From positions 220 through 17,317 of the forward strand of contig DKCF01000108.1 of NCBI GenBank assembly GCA_002451435.1: 17,098 nt of DNA, written 5' to 3'. The notes below the pieces were generated by a model, which saw only the letters and a list, made by a program, of their open reading frames with translations, was not told the origin of the DNA and did no database searches. The translations under genes and the position numbers were made by a program. The DNA is from Bifidobacterium sp. UBA6881 (GTDB taxonomy: Bacteria > Actinomycetota > Actinomycetes > Actinomycetales > Bifidobacteriaceae). Below are positions 14,924 through 17,098 of this stretch, in pieces (position 1 is the first letter of the stretch; every line of letters starts with the position of its first letter).

Positions 14924-17098
14924 ATGAATACAGGAGTCAGAAGAGGGAGACGCCGTATCGTGGCTTCCGTCGCCGTCGCGGCGACGATGCTGACGGTTTG
15001 CGTCGGCGCGACCCAGTCTTTCGCGCAGGATTCGCAACAAAGCACCGTCGCGCGAACGGTATCGGTTCCCACGCCTCTGGTCGATTATGATTTCAGCGGC
15101 GATGACGGCGCCGGCGCCGTCGCCAACACGGTGAAGGGATCGGCCTTCGGCGCGGCCCAGGTCAAAGGCGCCGACGACGCGAACAAGGCCGGCACATACG
15201 CGGACGGCGCATTGCAGATGGACGGCGACGAATATGTGCGGCTGCCGGACGGTCTGCTGGAAGGCAAGCGGTCGGCCACCGTCTCCGTGATGGTGAAGAA
15301 CGCCACGGCGTCGATCTCCGATGCCAAATGGAGCTACATGCTCACGCTCGGTGGCACCCGAAGCGGCAACCAGGGGAACTGGGCCGTCTCCACGCATAAC
15401 GGCCTGTACACCACCATCACGCCCGACGGCAACGGTTCCAACGAAAACTATTTCAGCGCTTCCGAGAACCTGTCCACGGAAAAGTACAGTCTGCTCACCG
15501 TCACCATCGACGGCGACGCCAAACAATCCACCATCTACATCAACGGACGCGTGGTCGGCCAGGGAACGTTCGATACGCTTCCCAACCAATTCAAGGCGCA
15601 GAACTGGAACACCATCGGCAACTCCACCTATCCCGGCGTGGGTGATCTGCTGTTCCACGGAGCGGTCAAATCCTATACGCTGTATGACACGGCGCTCAGC
15701 CAGTCCCAGATCGTGTCGCTGCTGGACGCGGATGGCGTCGACGACCTGCTGAACGGCGAGATCGACACGCTGAGCGTGCCGGCGACGGCGACATCCGATT
15801 TCCAGGTCAAAATCGCCACCGACAACGCCAAGGTCGTCTGGTCGTCCAGCGACGACGACGTCATCCGCATCGATGCCGACGGCACCGCCAAAGTCACGCC
15901 TTCCACACAACAGGATGAAAAGGTGACGCTTACCGCGACGCTGAACCCCAACGCCGGCATCAACGCGCCGCCATCGCCGATCACCAGACGATTCGAAGTG
16001 AATGTGCCGAAGACGTTGAGCGACAAGGAAGCCGTGAAAGCCGATTTGGCCGCCATTGAAATCGACAACGCCGCCAACATGCGCTCCAACTTCTCCGTGC
16101 CGGCCGAAGGGTCCAATGGCTCCACCATCAGCTGGACCGTGAAAAACGGGGGAACCGCCGATCCCAAGATCTCCGGCAAAACCACGCAAAGCGTGACCGG
16201 CTCCTACAACACCGTCACCATCGGCAGGCCCGCCGCCGGCGCGAAGGACACGACGATCGTGCTCACCGCGACCGTGAAACACGGCAAGGAGACCCTCACC
16301 AAGGATTTCCGCGTGACCGTCAAGGCGATGCCCTCCGCGAAGAATGCCAATGAAGCCTATGTATGGGTCTATTTCACCGGCGAGGACGGCGAAAGCCAGA
16401 AGGTGAGCATCGCAGCCTCGAAAGGCAACAACGCGCTCGACTGGAACAACCTCAACACCAATGCCGAAGGCAAAGCCGAGCCGATCCTCACCTCTGCCTT
16501 CGGGGAAAAGGGTCTGCGCGACCCGTTCATCATGCGTTCGCATGACGGCGACAAGTTCTACATGCTCGCCACGGATCTGAAAGTCGTCAACGGCGATTTC
16601 TCCACGGCGCAGAACAAAGGATCCAAATACATCGAGATCTGGGAATCCACCGACCTGGTGAACTGGTCGAACCAGCGCCATGTGAAGGTGAGCACCGACT
16701 ACGCCGGCAACACCTGGGCGCCGGAAGCCTACTGGGACGACGAGCTCGGCACCTATGTGGTGTACTGGGCGTCGAACATGTACACCACCACCGACACGAA
16801 CGACCGCACCTCGTTGACCTACAACCAGATGTTCTACGCCACCACCGATGACTTCGTGAACTTCTCCAAGCCGAAGGCATGGATCAACGTGGACCGTCGC
16901 GGACAGTCCGGCGCCGGCTCGATCGACGCGACCGTGCAGAAGGTCGGTGACACGTATTACCGCATCTACAAGGACGAGAAGACGATGACGCTCCGCGAGG
17001 AGACCGGCAAGCACCTCACCTCGTCCATCGGCAAGGACGGCGATACGGATTACGCCCAAGCGCTCAAGGGCTCCGATTGGACCGAGGTCGGCACGAAG
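14924..17098 (+). CDS. Secreted LamG / Ig-like / GH43 glycosidase, 5' part (runs off the window)
   Basis: 725 codons are visible with no stop. A signal peptide with an Arg-rich start ends near SFA at residue 34. Then a LamG/concanavalin-like domain (about 50-270), an Ig-like domain (about 280-362), an atypical Ig-like aBig_2 domain (365-468) and GH43 from about 476 onward. The base Asp533 (GLRDP) and pKa-modulator Asp668 (SIDAT) are visible. The acid Glu is expected about 10-25 residues past the window end, by comparison with the gene at 6827. Domain order matches that gene, so they are likely paralogues, with a C-terminal sorting signal expected downstream. The predicted role is surface cleavage of arabinofuranosyl or related side chains. 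It is divergent from the protease gene and has its own upstream region. Confidence 0.9.
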   Translation, partial: MNTGVRRGRRRIVASVAVAATMLTVCVGATQSFAQDSQQSTVARTVSVPTPLVDYDFSGDDGAGAVANTVKGSAFGAAQVKGADDANKAGTYADGALQMDGDEYVRLPDGLLEGKRSATVSVMVKNATASISDAKWSYMLTLGGTRSGNQGNWAVSTHNGLYTTITPDGNGSNENYFSASENLSTEKYSLLTVTIDGDAKQSTIYINGRVVGQGTFDTLPNQFKAQNWNTIGNSTYPGVGDLLFHGAVKSYTLYDTALSQSQIVSLLDADGVDDLLNGEIDTLSVPATATSDFQVKIATDNAKVVWSSSDDDVIRIDADGTAKVTPSTQQDEKVTLTATLNPNAGINAPPSPITRRFEVNVPKTLSDKEAVKADLAAIEIDNAANMRSNFSVPAEGSNGSTISWTVKNGGTADPKISGKTTQSVTGSYNTVTIGRPAAGAKDTTIVLTATVKHGKETLTKDFRVTVKAMPSAKNANEAYVWVYFTGEDGESQKVSIAASKGNNALDWNNLNTNAEGKAEPILTSAFGEKGLRDPFIMRSHDGDKFYMLATDLKVVNGDFSTAQNKGSKYIEIWESTDLVNWSNQRHVKVSTDYAGNTWAPEAYWDDELGTYVVYWASNMYTTTDTNDRTSLTYNQMFYATTDDFVNFSKPKAWINVDRRGQSGAGSIDATVQKVGDTYYRIYKDEKTMTLREETGKHLTSSIGKDGDTDYAQALKGSDWTEVGTK

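Noticed and set aside
14637..14927. A 96-codon plus frame ending in an ATGA overlap with the GH43 start at 14924
   Set aside because: The overlap suggests translational coupling, but there is no ribosome site before its ATG, it runs through the T-rich repeats and palindromes, and the product resembles no family I know.
14924..15035. Lipoprotein reading of the LTVC segment in the last GH43 signal peptide
   Set aside because: Position -1 before Cys is Val, not Gly/Ala/Ser, and a better signal peptidase I site (SFA) follows.
14723..17059. A 778-codon open frame on the minus strand opposite the last GH43 gene
   Set aside because: Same antisense effect of high-GC codons. The plus frame from 14924 has a ribosome site, signal peptide, LamG and GH43 motifs and stays open to the window end.

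Overview
The window looks like high-GC Gram-positive (actinobacterial) chromosome, most likely Bifidobacterium. Reasons: strongly GC-rich codon use, AGGAG-type ribosome sites, and large secreted modular glycosidases ending in LPxTG-like sorting signals. These proteins combine GH43, LamG, bacterial Ig-like and FIVAR modules, a set typical of gut bifidobacteria that use plant arabinan, arabinoxylan or arabinogalactan. Genus is an inference and I cannot fix the species. No tRNA, rRNA, IS element, CRISPR array, transporter, sortase or regulator gene is visible.

Layout: (1) 1-2274, + strand, the 3' part of a multi-domain GH43 protein whose start lies before the window. (2) 2585-6502, +, a complete 1305-aa protein with two GH43 domains, a LamG domain and two FIVAR repeats. 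(3) 6827-10090, +, a complete 1087-aa LamG / Ig-like / GH43 protein. (4) 10314-14468, - strand, a 1384-aa cell-wall subtilisin-like protease with two FIVAR repeats. (5) 14924-17098, +, the 5' part of another LamG / Ig-like / GH43 protein, still open at the window end. Hairpin terminators follow genes 1, 2, 3 and 4, so the genes appear to be transcribed one by one. Genes 4 and 5 diverge from a 455-bp, partly AT-rich intergenic region holding the densest set of repeats and palindromes in the window.

How they may work together: every visible N-terminus has a signal peptide. Every visible C-terminus has a sorting signal of the form [L/V/I]-[S/A/G]-x-T-G, a hydrophobic segment and a basic tail. 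The products should therefore be fixed to the cell wall. The GH43 enzymes (catalytic Asp, Asp, Glu visible in four complete domains) probably remove arabinofuranose or related sugars from plant polysaccharide side chains. LamG and Ig-like domains would bind glycan or act as spacers. The protease could attack the protein part of plant cell-wall glycoproteins, trim surface proteins, or be unrelated. Exact substrates cannot be read from the sequence.

The most unusual signals are the protease set inside a GH43 array and sharing FIVAR and sorting modules with it, the uniform lack of proline in the sorting motifs, and a three-unit 11-bp direct repeat resembling an OmpR/PhoP-type binding site upstream of the protease.
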